The notes beneath the pieces are model-generated. The model did no database searches. It was not told where the DNA came from and saw nothing but the letters and a program-made list of their open reading frames with translations. This document shows, one piece after another, positions 17,048 through 25,170 of a stretch of 64,000 nucleotides of DNA. Source of the stretch: Microbacterium trichothecenolyticum (GTDB lineage Bacteria > Actinomycetota > Actinomycetes > Actinomycetales > Microbacteriaceae); assembly GCF_000956465.1 (NCBI RefSeq), contig NZ_JYJA01000028.1:62001-126000 (forward strand). The letters run 5' to 3'. The position numbers and the translations under genes were made by a program. Every line of letters begins with the position of its first letter. Position 1 is the first letter of the stretch.

Positions 17048-17794
17048 GTGACGAACCCTGCCACGCCTGCGCCCGAACCCCGCACCTTCCGTGAGAAGCC
17101 GGTGTCGTTCGTCCGGCGCAGCGGCCGGATGTCGGACGCCCAGGAGCGCGCGTGGAGCGAGCTCGCCCCGCGGTACGTCATCGAGGTGCCCCGCGACCGT
17201 GCGGCCACCAGCATCCTGCCGGACTCGGAGATCGATCCCGCCACGGTGTGGGGCCGCGACGCGCCGCTCGTCGTCGAGATCGGGTCGGGGCAGGGGCACG
17301 CGATCGTGCACGCCGCGACGTCGCGCCCCGACACGGACTTCCTCGCGATCGAGGTGTTCCGCGCCGGGCTCGCCCGCACCATGCTCGACGCCGACCGCGC
17401 CGGCGCGCGGAACCTCCGCCTCGTCGAGGCGAATGCGCCCGAGGTGCTGCAGCACCTGCTGCCCGAGGCATCCGTCGACGAGCTCTGGATCTTCTTCCCC
17501 GACCCGTGGCACAAGAAGAAGCACACCAAGAGGCGCCTCGTCGCCGCGGGCTTCGGCGCGATCGCTGCACGGGTGCTGAAGGACGGCGGGACGCTGCGCC
17601 TCGCGACCGACTGGGAGGACTACGCGCTGCAGATGCGTGAGGTCCTGTCGGTCGCCGCTGACTTCCAGGCGACTTTCGAGGGGGAGTGGGCCCCGCGCTT
17701 CGACGGCCGCGTGCTCACGGCGTTCGAGCGCAAGGGCGCGCGCGTGGGACGCGACATCCGAGATCTGTCGTACCGCCGCGTCGCGAGGTCATGA
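17048..17794 (+). CDS. trmB: tRNA (guanosine(46)-N7)-methyltransferase
   Basis: A 248-residue SAM-dependent methyltransferase that makes m7G46 in the tRNA variable loop. The SAM motif is VVEIGSGQGHAIVHAA, followed by FLAIEVFRAGLARTM, and the catalytic family motif is IFFPDPWHKKKHTKRRLV. Length is typical. The start is the GTG at 17048. The gene ends in an ATGA overlap with the MFS transporter gene, so the two are translationally coupled. Confidence 0.95.
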   Translation: MTNPATPAPEPRTFREKPVSFVRRSGRMSDAQERAWSELAPRYVIEVPRDRAATSILPDSEIDPATVWGRDAPLVVEIGSGQGHAIVHAATSRPDTDFLAIEVFRAGLARTMLDADRAGARNLRLVEANAPEVLQHLLPEASVDELWIFFPDPWHKKKHTKRRLVAAGFGAIAARVLKDGGTLRLATDWEDYALQMREVLSVAADFQATFEGEWAPRFDGRVLTAFERKGARVGRDIRDLSYRRVARS

Positions 17795-19164
17795 GCGGAC
17801 CCACCGGACCCCTCACCGGCCCGGTCCCGCTGCCGGGACCGGCGCCCGAGCCCGCGCGTGAGCCTCATGTCGAGCTCGACGCGGCGACCCCCGTGACGCA
17901 GCGCGACGCTTGGCGCTTCGTGCGCCCGCTCGGTCACCGCGACTTCCGGATGCTGTTCGGCGCCGTCGTGCTGTCGATCTTCGGCGCGGGGATGTGGGCC
18001 GTCGTCATGGTCTACACGGTCATCGGCGCGGGCGGCGGTCCGGTCGAGCTCTCGGCCGTCGCCGCGGCGAACGCCGTCGGTCTGCTGGCGTGCGCGATCC
18101 CGGGCGGCATCGCGGCCGATCGGGTGCCGCGCCGGCTCCTGCTGCGCCTCGTCGAACTGGTGAACCTGCTCGCGATCACGTCGGTCGCGGTCGCCGGGTC
18201 GTTCGGCGTCGTGACGATCCCGCACCTCGCGATCGTGGCCTTCGCGCTGGGCGCGGGGGCGGGCTTCTTCTTCCCGGCGTACAGCGCGATCCTTCCGCGC
18301 ATCCTCCCGCCCGCACAGCTTCTCGCCGCGAACGGCCTCGAGGGCGCCATTCGGCCCGCGCTGCAGCAGGCCGCGGGTCCGGCGGCGGCGGGTGTCATCG
18401 TCGCCGCGGTGCTCGCACCGGCGCACGCCGCGTGGGGCGTGGTGGCGGCGCACGCGCTGGCGTTCGTGCTGCTCCTCTTCGTGCGCCCCGAGCCCCCCGC
18501 CGCGCCGGGTGAGCAGCGCGAGGCACCCGAGGGCGTGCGAGGAGTGCTCCACGACCTCCGCGAGGCCGTGGGCTTCACGATCCGCACGCCGTGGCTGCTG
18601 TGGACGCTGCTGTTCGCGACCGGATGGGTGCTCGTGTTCATCGGTCCCGAGGAGGTGCTGCTGCCCTTCGTCACGCGAGACCGCGTCGGGGAGGATCCGC
18701 GCCTGTTCGGCTTCCTCCTCGCGATCTACGGCATCGGCGGCGTTCTCGGCTCGATCGTTGTGTCGTCGATGAAGCTCCCACGCCGGTACCTCACGGTGAT
18801 GATGGGCGTGTGGGGCGTCAGCACGCTGCCGTTCGCGATCGTCGGCATCACCCACGAGTACTGGCTCATGGCGCTGTGCCTGTTCGTCGTGGGCTTCGGC
18901 TTCAGCTACGGCAACGTCATCTGGGGGACGCTCCTGCAGCGTCGTGTGCCCCGCCACATGCTCGGGCGCATCTCGAGCCTCGACTTCTTCGTGTCCCTCG
19001 CGCTCATGCCGCTGTCGATGGCGCTCGCCGGACCCCTCGCCGAGGTGGTGCCGATCGAGGCGATCTTCATCGCGGCCGGTGTGATCCCGCTGATCCTCGG
19101 CGCGCTCGCGTATGTCGTCGCGCGCATGGCGAAGGATGAGATCGAGCACCCCCTCGACCACTGA
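17791..19164 (+). CDS. MFS transporter (MFS_3/enterobactin exporter-like)
   Basis: A 457-residue major facilitator with twelve predicted membrane segments after an unusually proline-rich, cytoplasmic N-terminal tail of about 45 residues. The motif between helices 2 and 3 reads GGIAADRVPRRLLLRLVEL, the DRxGRR-like A motif. HRDFRMLFGAVVLSIFG before the first helix and LGRISSLDFFVSLALMPLSM near the end resemble the EntS/MFS_3 subfamily of drug and siderophore efflux proteins. Start is ATG at 17791, overlapping the trmB stop. Substrate is unknown. Confidence 0.87.
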   Translation: MSGPTGPLTGPVPLPGPAPEPAREPHVELDAATPVTQRDAWRFVRPLGHRDFRMLFGAVVLSIFGAGMWAVVMVYTVIGAGGGPVELSAVAAANAVGLLACAIPGGIAADRVPRRLLLRLVELVNLLAITSVAVAGSFGVVTIPHLAIVAFALGAGAGFFFPAYSAILPRILPPAQLLAANGLEGAIRPALQQAAGPAAAGVIVAAVLAPAHAAWGVVAAHALAFVLLLFVRPEPPAAPGEQREAPEGVRGVLHDLREAVGFTIRTPWLLWTLLFATGWVLVFIGPEEVLLPFVTRDRVGEDPRLFGFLLAIYGIGGVLGSIVVSSMKLPRRYLTVMMGVWGVSTLPFAIVGITHEYWLMALCLFVVGFGFSYGNVIWGTLLQRRVPRHMLGRISSLDFFVSLALMPLSMALAGPLAEVVPIEAIFIAAGVIPLILGALAYVVARMAKDEIEHPLDH

Positions 19165-19199
19165 CCCCGTCCGAACCGAACCGACCGGAGCCGCCGAGC

Positions 19200-20081
19200 A
19201 TGCCCGCACATCCCGACGCCCCGCCCGCGCCGGCCGTCCGCACGTGGTCCTGGTCTCTGGCGCCCGCTCTCCTCGTCTGCCTCGCCGCGCCGGCGTTCTT
19301 CGTCGTGCGCGTGCCGTGGCTCGGGTGGGTGCTGCTGGCGGCGGGTCTCGCGATCGCGTCGGTGACCGAGCGGGCGGATGCTTCGACCCGGCCTGCCGCC
19401 TCGGACTCCAGCATCCGCCGGCCGTCGCTGGTGCGCGACCTCTCGCTCATCGCCGTGGGACTGCTCATCGTGAGCGCGATCCCGCTCAAGGCGGAGCTCG
19501 ACAACCTCGCCATCCTGCGGTTCGCGATCGCCCTCGGCGGCGCTGTCGCGGTGCCGTACGTGATCTCACGGTGGGCGTACCGGGACCGTGCCATCCGCTT
19601 CCCGTGGCGCGGCGGCGGACGGTGGACGAGGTTCCAGTGGACGTGGCTCGTCGCCGTGCTGCTGCTCGGCTGGCTGATCCTGCCGTTCTACTTCATCACG
19701 TCGGGCGTCTACCTCAACTGGCCGGTCGTCGACACCCCGGAGCTCATCGCACGCCTGTTCGTCGGCGTCGGCGCGGTGGGCATCTGGGACGAGCTGTTCT
19801 TCATCTGCACCTGCTTCGCGCTGCTGCGGCGGCACTTCCCGTTCTGGCAGGCGAACATCCTGCAGTCGGTGGTGTTCGTCTCGTTCCTGTGGGAGCTCGG
19901 CTACCAGGCATGGGGTCCGGTGCTCACCATCCCGTTCGCGCTGCTGCAGGGCTTCATCTTCATGAAGACGCGTTCGCTCGCGTACGTCGTCACGGTGCAC
20001 CTGCTGTTCGACGCTGTCGTCTTCCTCGTGCTCGTCCACGCGCACAACCCGGGGACGCTCGATCGGCTCTTCCTCGTCTGA
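19200..20081 (+). CDS. CPBP/ABI-family intramembrane metalloprotease-like protein
   Basis: A 293-residue polytopic membrane protein with about eight hydrophobic segments. In the C-terminal half the motif VGIWDELFFICTCFALLRR resembles the first CPBP (CaaX protease and bacteriocin-processing) motif, FLWELGY the second and VTVHLLFDAVVFL the third His-containing motif. The canonical EExxxR is reduced to DE plus RR, so catalytic competence is uncertain. It starts 35 bases after the MFS gene and may be co-transcribed. Some CPBP proteins give self-immunity to bacteriocins, but no bacteriocin is seen nearby. Confidence 0.72.
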   Translation: MPAHPDAPPAPAVRTWSWSLAPALLVCLAAPAFFVVRVPWLGWVLLAAGLAIASVTERADASTRPAASDSSIRRPSLVRDLSLIAVGLLIVSAIPLKAELDNLAILRFAIALGGAVAVPYVISRWAYRDRAIRFPWRGGGRWTRFQWTWLVAVLLLGWLILPFYFITSGVYLNWPVVDTPELIARLFVGVGAVGIWDELFFICTCFALLRRHFPFWQANILQSVVFVSFLWELGYQAWGPVLTIPFALLQGFIFMKTRSLAYVVTVHLLFDAVVFLVLVHAHNPGTLDRLFLV

Positions 20082-20159
20082 GCCCGGCGGGACGGATCCC
20101 TGCCCAGGCCCTGCCCAGGGCGCGCGGCTAAGGTGGTCGACGGATCCCCGACCGGATCC

Positions 20160-20203
20160 CCGGACGACGGATCAGTACCCGGTACGCGACAAGACTGGCC
20201 AGG
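20160..20203 (+). promoter_or_regulatory. Guanidine-III (mini-ykkC/ykkC-III) riboswitch candidate
   Basis: The segment from CCGGACGA (20160-20167) through GTACCCGGT (20175-20183) to GACAAGACTGG (20188-20198) matches the conserved blocks of the guanidine-III riboswitch, known from actinobacteria, in order and at close spacing. CCGG at 20160-20163 can pair with CCGG at 20179-20182 (the pseudoknot helix), and the bases around GATCAGT can pair with ACTGG. The AGGAG ribosome-binding site follows at once, so ligand could control translation of the guanidinium exporter downstream. A TAAGGT at 20129-20134 is a possible -10. Confidence 0.85.
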
Positions 20204-20212
20204 AGCACAGTC

Positions 20213-20533
20213 ATGTCGTGGGTCATCCTCGTCGTTTCCGGCATCCTCGAGGCCGTGTGGGCCACCGCGCTCGGCAAGACCGAGGGCTTCACGAAGCTCT
20301 GGCCGTCGGTGATCTTCGGGGTCGCGCTCGTCGCCAGCATGGGCGGACTCGCCTGGGCGATGCGCGACATCTCCACCGGCACCGCGTACGCGGTGTGGGT
20401 CGGCATCGGCGCTTCGCTGACCGTCGCCTACGCCATGATCACCGGCGACGAGGCGTTCTCGTTCGTCAAGATGCTTCTCATCCTCGGCCTCGTAGGCTGC
20501 GTCGTCGGCTTGAAGCTCGTCGGCCACGAGTGA
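20213..20533 (+). CDS. gdx: Small multidrug resistance protein, guanidinium exporter (Gdx/SugE type)
   Basis: A 106-residue four-helix membrane protein. The membrane-embedded Glu13 lies in SGILEAVWATALGKTEGF, and GTAYAVWVGIGASLTV is the third-helix SMR motif. The W-A-x-A-L-G-K pattern and the lack of typical Qac features place it with SugE/Gdx proteins, which work as dual-topology homodimers that exchange guanidinium for protons. The upstream guanidine-III riboswitch candidate makes guanidinium the expected substrate. ATG at 20213 follows AGGAG at good spacing. Confidence 0.92.
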   Translation: MSWVILVVSGILEAVWATALGKTEGFTKLWPSVIFGVALVASMGGLAWAMRDISTGTAYAVWVGIGASLTVAYAMITGDEAFSFVKMLLILGLVGCVVGLKLVGHE

Positions 20534-20544
20534 CCTCCGGGCAC

Positions 20545-20586
20545 CGGATGCCGCGATCCGGCGACCGCGCCGGGTCGCGGCATCCG
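20545..20586 (+). terminator. Hairpin terminator after gdx
   Basis: Starting 12 bases after the stop, arms CGGATGCCGCGA (20545-20556) and its complement (20575-20586) continue inward through a T-G wobble into CCGGCG/CGCCGG, leaving only ACCG as loop. The 19-pair stem is exceptional. Its architecture and its GGATGC/GCATCC ends match the hairpin at 22265-22304. Confidence 0.75.
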
Positions 20587-20716
20587 TCCTGGTCGGCCTC
20601 GATCATGAGAGCTCGATGAGAGTGCCCCTCGTGGGACTGGCCGTGCCAACGCGGAGTATGTGAGCATCCCCGCAGGAAGCCGGTGCCAGAGGGGTCACCG
20701 GCGGAGAGGCACGACC

Positions 20717-22258
20717 ATGCCCATGAGAACCAGGCGCGCCTGGGTTGTCGCTACCGCGACCGCCCTCGTCGCCACCGTCGCTCTCGCAAGTCCCGCGTAC
20801 GCGGCACCGAACAACAACTCGGTGAAGAAGATCACGAAAGCCGTGACGCTCGACGCCGTCTTGGACCATCTCGAGGCGTTCCAGGACATCGCCGACCAGT
20901 ACGGCGACCGTGCCGCCGGACGCCCGGGGTACAAGGCATCCGTCGACTACGTCGTGAGTCAGCTCACCGCCGCCGGGTACACGCCGCAGGTGCAGCCGTT
21001 CGAATTCGACTACGTCGAGGAGAACAGCGAGCTCATCCGCGTCTCACCGAACCCCACGGCGTTCGTCGACGAGTCGGACTTCCTCCGCAACAACTTCGAC
21101 AGCGGCAGCCCCAAGGGCACCGCGACCGGGCCGCTCGTGCCCGTCGGCGTGGTCTACCCGTCCGCGGCGCTCCCGCCGAACAGCAACACCAGCGGATGCG
21201 AGTCGACGGACTTCGCCGGCTTCCCGGCGGGCGGCATCGCCCTGGTCCAGCGCGGGACGTGCGGATTCGCGGTCAAGGTCCTCAACGCGCAGGCGGCGGG
21301 CGCGGCCGGCGTGATCGTCATGAACGAGGGGCAGCCGGGCCGCACCGGCCTCGTCGGCATGATCGGCGACGCCACCGGGCTCAACATCCCGGCGGTCTTC
21401 GCGACCTCGGCCACCGGCGCGAACCTGCTCTCGTCGGCGAACTCGATCGTCACCGTGACGGTCGACTACGAGGCGGACACCCGCACCGCGTGGAACGTGC
21501 TCGCCGAGACCACGGCGGGCAACGACGCCAACACCGTCATGGCGGGCGCCCACCTGGACAGCGTCCAGGACGGCCCGGGCATCAACGACAACGGCTCGGG
21601 CAGCGCCGCGCTGCTGGAGACCGCCATCCAGATGCAGAAGACCAAGCCCAACAACACGGTCCGGTTCGCCTGGTGGGGCGCCGAGGAGAGCGGTCTGCTC
21701 GGTTCGGAGCACTACGTGGGCGCGCTGTCGGAGGAGCAGGCGGGCGACATCGCGCTCTACCTCAACTTCGACATGATCGGCTCGCCGAACTACTTCATGG
21801 GTGTCTACGACGGCGACAACTCGAGCGGGACGGCCGCACCCGGCTTCATCCCGGAGGGGTCCGCCCAGATCGAGGATGTCTTCGAGCAGTACTACACGAG
21901 CGTCGGAGAGCCGTTCCAGGACACAGAGTTCTCGGGCCGCAGCGACTATGGACCCTTCATCGCCGTGGGCATCCCCGCGGGCGGTCTGTTCACCGGCGCG
22001 GAGGGCGTCAAGAGCGCCCAGCAGGCGGCGATCTTCGGCGGCACGGCCGGCGTCGCGTTCGACTCGTGCTACCACGCTCCCTGCGATGACATCGACAACC
22101 TCAACGCGCACGCGCTCGACGTCAACTCGGATGCGGTGGCCGCCGCCATCATGACGTTCGCGTTCGACACGTCGAGCGTCAACGGCGTCCGCGCTCCGGG
22201 CAAGTCGCACGGTGCGGGCAAGAGCATGGACGCGTTCACGGACGACGCCACGCAGTGA
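20717..22258 (+). CDS. Secreted M28 family aminopeptidase with PA domain
   Basis: A 513-residue exported peptidase. Residues 1-32 form a signal peptide ending near AYA-AP. A protease-associated (PA) domain is inserted around 130-250 (GGIALVQRGTCGFAVKVLNA). The zinc sites of M28 follow: AGAHLDSVQDGPGINDNGSG, WWGAEESGLLGSEHYV, LYLNFDMIGSPNY and the late FDSCYHAPCDDIDN. Enzymes of this design (Streptomyces griseus aminopeptidase-like) release N-terminal amino acids outside the cell using two zinc ions. Start at 20717 is chosen for the GGAGAGG ribosome-binding site and because it gives a clean signal peptide. Confidence 0.92.
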   Translation: MPMRTRRAWVVATATALVATVALASPAYAAPNNNSVKKITKAVTLDAVLDHLEAFQDIADQYGDRAAGRPGYKASVDYVVSQLTAAGYTPQVQPFEFDYVEENSELIRVSPNPTAFVDESDFLRNNFDSGSPKGTATGPLVPVGVVYPSAALPPNSNTSGCESTDFAGFPAGGIALVQRGTCGFAVKVLNAQAAGAAGVIVMNEGQPGRTGLVGMIGDATGLNIPAVFATSATGANLLSSANSIVTVTVDYEADTRTAWNVLAETTAGNDANTVMAGAHLDSVQDGPGINDNGSGSAALLETAIQMQKTKPNNTVRFAWWGAEESGLLGSEHYVGALSEEQAGDIALYLNFDMIGSPNYFMGVYDGDNSSGTAAPGFIPEGSAQIEDVFEQYYTSVGEPFQDTEFSGRSDYGPFIAVGIPAGGLFTGAEGVKSAQQAAIFGGTAGVAFDSCYHAPCDDIDNLNAHALDVNSDAVAAAIMTFAFDTSSVNGVRAPGKSHGAGKSMDAFTDDATQ

Positions 22259-22264
22259 TCGACA

Positions 22265-22304
22265 GGATGCTGCGTCCCGGCGACTGCGCCGGGGCGCAGC
22301 ATCC
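22265..22304 (+). terminator. Hairpin terminator after the M28 peptidase gene
   Basis: Arms GGATGCTGCG and CGCAGCATCC enclose a second stem CCCGGCG/CGCCGGG joined by a T-G pair, with loop ACTG. The stem is 18 pairs and begins six bases after the stop codon. No T-run follows. Confidence 0.75.
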
Positions 22305-22380
22305 CTCACCCTCAACCTCATGTCGAGATGACTTCTTCGTGAACTCTTGACGACGGGGTTCGCGAGGAGGAAATTCGATC

Positions 22381-22497
22381 TTGCGAACGGACAACAGGAA
22401 CGTAGGACCCGAAAGGGATCCCGGAACACGGAAACCCAACATCGCATTGACGATCCCCCCGGCGCTTCGGCACCGAGGGGATCATCGTTTTGCGCCC
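22381..22497 (+). ncRNA. Candidate small RNA ending in an intrinsic terminator
   Basis: The 320 bases between the M28 peptidase and mscS contain no convincing ORF, yet hold ordered structure: a GGACCC-GAAA-GGGATCC hairpin with GNRA loop (about 22405-22421), a CCG-GAACA-CGG hairpin, and then a textbook terminator (separate entry). Because mscS has its own leaderless -10 box at 22567, this unit looks independent of it. A TTGACG at 22348-22353 could be a -35, but no good -10 was found. A 62-codon frame from 22381 exists with TTG start after GAGGAGG, so a small protein is the alternative. No Rfam family was recognised. Confidence 0.4.
22452..22491 (+). terminator. Intrinsic terminator with UUCG tetraloop
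   Basis: GATCCCC (22452-22458) pairs with GGGGATC (22477-22483); inner pairs CGG/CCG and GC/GC close a TTCG loop at 22466-22469 with two single mismatches. ATCGTTTT follows. This is the only hairpin in the window with both a stable tetraloop and a T-run, so a transcript must arrive from 22.38 kb or earlier. Confidence 0.75.
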
Positions 22498-22566
22498 GGC
22501 ATCGTCGGGGCTCTTGTTCGAAGCCGGAGCCCCGGCGAGGCTCGCTCCGCCGCGGTGTGCCGCTCG

Positions 22567-22572
22567 TAGTCT
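22567..22572 (+). promoter_or_regulatory. Leaderless promoter -10 box (TAGTCT) of mscS
   Basis: TAGTCT is followed by GACGAC and the GTG at 22579, giving the six-base leaderless spacing. There is no ribosome-binding site. Confidence 0.6.
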
Positions 22573-22578
22573 GACGAC

Positions 22579-23415
22579 GTGGACTTCAGCCAGTTCCTGA
22601 GCACGCCGATCACGTGGTGGCAGGTGCTGTGGGCGATCCTCGCCCTGCTCGCCGGGTGGATCGCCTCACGCATCGCCAAGCGGGCCGTCACCGACCTCAT
22701 GGGCCACGTGCCCACGGCGACCCCGGCCGCGACCAGGTTCGCCGCCCGTTTCGCCCAGTACACGCTGCTGCTCCTCGGCTTCGGCATCGCGCTCGCGTTC
22801 CTCGGCGCGAATGTGCAGCCGGTGCTGGCCGTCGTGATCGTGCTGGTCGTCGTCGCCGCGCTGGTGCTGCGCGGCGTCGCCGACAACTTCGCGGCGAGCG
22901 TGCTCATCGCCACTCGCAAGCCCGTCGTGCTCGGCGAGGAGATCACCGTCGAAGGGCCGGACGGCAAGCCCATCACCGGCACCGTCATCGAGCTCAACTC
23001 CCGCGCCGTGGTCTTCACCACTCCCGACGGGCGCATCGCGCACGTGCCGAACTCGAAGCTCCTCGCGGAAACCCTCGTCAACAACTCGCGCCACGGCGGC
23101 AGGCGCAGCGAAGTGCAGGTGCGCGTCGAGCGGGCCGGCGCCGGCGTCGACGAGGTCGTCGAGGCGCTCGCCGACTCCGCCGCTGCTGCCGAGGGCGTGC
23201 TCGCCGATCCAGCGGCGGTCGGCGTGCTGGTCACCGCCGTTTCGGAGACCCGGATCACCGGGCGCGTGCAGTTCTGGCACGATCCCGCGCGAGGTCTGTC
23301 CGTCACGTCGGGGGTGGTCGCGGCGCTCACCGCGGGACTGGCGCGGCGCGGGTGGTCGGCAACGGTGACGAGCGAGGCGGTCGTGCCGCCCCTCGTGCCC
23401 GGCGATCCCGTCTGA
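22579..23415 (+). CDS. Mechanosensitive ion channel, MscS family
   Basis: A 278-residue small-conductance channel. Three hydrophobic segments (about 10-35, 60-80, 82-100) lead into the pore helix and the MscS beta domain: VLRGVADNFAASVLIATRKPVVLGEEI, then VIELNSRAVVFTTPDGRIAHVPNSKLL. The C-terminal alpha/beta domain is short. The protein opens when membrane tension rises in hypo-osmotic shock. It appears to be translated from a leaderless mRNA starting at the GTG. SulP follows 57 bases later in the same direction. Confidence 0.92.
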   Translation: MDFSQFLSTPITWWQVLWAILALLAGWIASRIAKRAVTDLMGHVPTATPAATRFAARFAQYTLLLLGFGIALAFLGANVQPVLAVVIVLVVVAALVLRGVADNFAASVLIATRKPVVLGEEITVEGPDGKPITGTVIELNSRAVVFTTPDGRIAHVPNSKLLAETLVNNSRHGGRRSEVQVRVERAGAGVDEVVEALADSAAAAEGVLADPAAVGVLVTAVSETRITGRVQFWHDPARGLSVTSGVVAALTAGLARRGWSATVTSEAVVPPLVPGDPV

Positions 23416-23472
23416 CACCGCTCGATCGTGCCAAGGTGGACACGACTGTGCCCCACGTATCCAGGAGCAGGT

Positions 23473-25131
23473 ATGCAGCGACCCCTCGCCGGACTGACCA
23501 GGCACAACCTGGTCACGGAGCTCACGGCGGGCGTGACACTCCTCGCGATCGCGATCCCGCTCAACATCGGGTACGCGCAGATCGCCGGGCTCCCGCCGAC
23601 GGCAGGGCTGTATGCCCTCGTCGTGCCCACGCTCATCTACGCGCTGGTCGTGTCGTCCCGTCAACTCGTGGTGTCACCGGATGCGGCGGCGGCGGCTCTC
23701 GTTGCCTCGTCGATCGGCGGGCTCGCCACGGCCGGCAGTACGGACTATGCCACGCTCGCACTCTCGCAGGCGATCATCTGCGGGGTCATGTTCGTGCTGA
23801 TGTCCGTGTTCAAGCTCGGCTTCCTCGCGAACTTCCTCTCCAAGCCGATCCTCGTCGGGTTCGTCGGAGGCCTCGCCCTCGACATCCTGGTCAGCCAGAT
23901 CGCGAAGATGCTCGGGGTCAAGATCGACTCCGGTGGGGAGTTCGTCGACAAGGTGTTCGGACTCGTGGCCGACCTGGAGACGATCAACGCGTGGTCGGTG
24001 GCGATCTCGGCGGTGTCCGTCGCCGTCCTCCTGCTCGGCAAGAGGTTCCTGAGGGCCGTGCCCTGGGCGCTCGTGGTGCTGATCCTGTCCACGGTGCTGG
24101 TCGTGCTGACAGGTCTGGACCAGGAGGGGGTCGATGTGCTGGGGGAGATCCCCGCCGGCCCGCCGACCCTCACCTGGCCGGTCATCGACTGGCGGATGTG
24201 GATGGCACTGATCCCGTCGGCGATCGCGTTGACGCTCGTCACGACGGCGGAGGGCCTCCTCGTCTCCCGGTCCTACGGTGAGAAGCACCGCTATCCGTTC
24301 CACGCCAACCGCGACCTCCTCGCGTTCGGCCTCGGAAACATCGCCGCCGGCGCACAGGGGAGCTTCTCGATGGGCTCGTCCACGTCGCGCACCGCCGCGA
24401 TGGATCAGGCGGGATCCCGCACCCAACTCCCGTCGCTCGTGCTCGCGGCGGGCACGCTGCTGCTCCTGCTGTTCGGCACCACGCTGCTCGCCGACATCCC
24501 GTCACCGGCCATCGGCGCCGTGGTCGGCGTCGCGATCCTGCCGCTGCTCGGTGTCCGGGAGTTCCGGGTTCTCTGGCGCCAGGACCGCTTCGAGTTCGCG
24601 ATCGGCGCGGTGTGCTTCCTCGTGACGCTGTTCGTCGGCGCGATCCCGGGCATCGTCGTGGCGTTCGTGCTCGCCCTCATCAACCTCGCCAAGCGCGCGG
24701 CGAACCCCGCGATCGACGTCCTCGCCGCCGACGACGACGCGAAGCAGTCGCTCCTCGAAGACGCGGCGGCCGGCGCGACGACCGCGCCCGGCGTCGTGGT
24801 GGTGCGGATGGCGGCGCCGTTGTTCTTCGCGAACGGCACGGTCTTCTCCGCCGCAGTGAAGCGCGCGGTGACCGGGGCCGACGAGCCGGTGAAGCATGTG
24901 GTCATCGACATGGAGGCCGTGACCGATATCGATGTGACCGGCGCCGAGGCGTTCGCATCGCTCGAGGAGTGGCTCGACGAGCAGGGCGTGAGCCTGGCGT
25001 TCAGCCGGGTGCGGGTCGCTACGAAGGCGCGCCTCGACGAGCTGGGACTGCTGTCGGGGCAGACCGTCTTCTCGACCAACCGCGAGGCCGTGGCCGCGCT
25101 TGCCGCCGCCGGCTCGACGCCGCAAGACTGA
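23473..25131 (+). CDS. SulP family anion permease with STAS domain
   Basis: A 552-residue SLC26/SulP transporter. The N-terminal half shows AGVTLLAIAIPLNIGYAQIAG (the family's first helix pair), GLYALVVPTLIYALV and LVVSPDAAAAALVAS; the gate region contains FSMGSSTSRTAAMDQAGSRT. A cytoplasmic STAS domain occupies roughly 435-545 with VVIDMEAVTDIDVTGAEAF. Bacterial SulP proteins carry sulfate, bicarbonate, fumarate or other anions. The next gene encodes an alkyl sulfatase, so sulfate export or import is the natural guess. CAGGAG precedes the ATG. Confidence 0.92.
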   Translation: MQRPLAGLTRHNLVTELTAGVTLLAIAIPLNIGYAQIAGLPPTAGLYALVVPTLIYALVVSSRQLVVSPDAAAAALVASSIGGLATAGSTDYATLALSQAIICGVMFVLMSVFKLGFLANFLSKPILVGFVGGLALDILVSQIAKMLGVKIDSGGEFVDKVFGLVADLETINAWSVAISAVSVAVLLLGKRFLRAVPWALVVLILSTVLVVLTGLDQEGVDVLGEIPAGPPTLTWPVIDWRMWMALIPSAIALTLVTTAEGLLVSRSYGEKHRYPFHANRDLLAFGLGNIAAGAQGSFSMGSSTSRTAAMDQAGSRTQLPSLVLAAGTLLLLLFGTTLLADIPSPAIGAVVGVAILPLLGVREFRVLWRQDRFEFAIGAVCFLVTLFVGAIPGIVVAFVLALINLAKRAANPAIDVLAADDDAKQSLLEDAAAGATTAPGVVVVRMAAPLFFANGTVFSAAVKRAVTGADEPVKHVVIDMEAVTDIDVTGAEAFASLEEWLDEQGVSLAFSRVRVATKARLDELGLLSGQTVFSTNREAVAALAAAGSTPQD

Positions 25132-25170
25132 GGATTCCGGCCGCCGGGGCCGGTGCGAAGGGATATCACC

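Noticed and set aside
22381..22500. c-di-AMP (ydaO) riboswitch controlling mscS
   Set aside because: The conserved ydaO core is not present, and mscS has its own leaderless -10 after the terminator.
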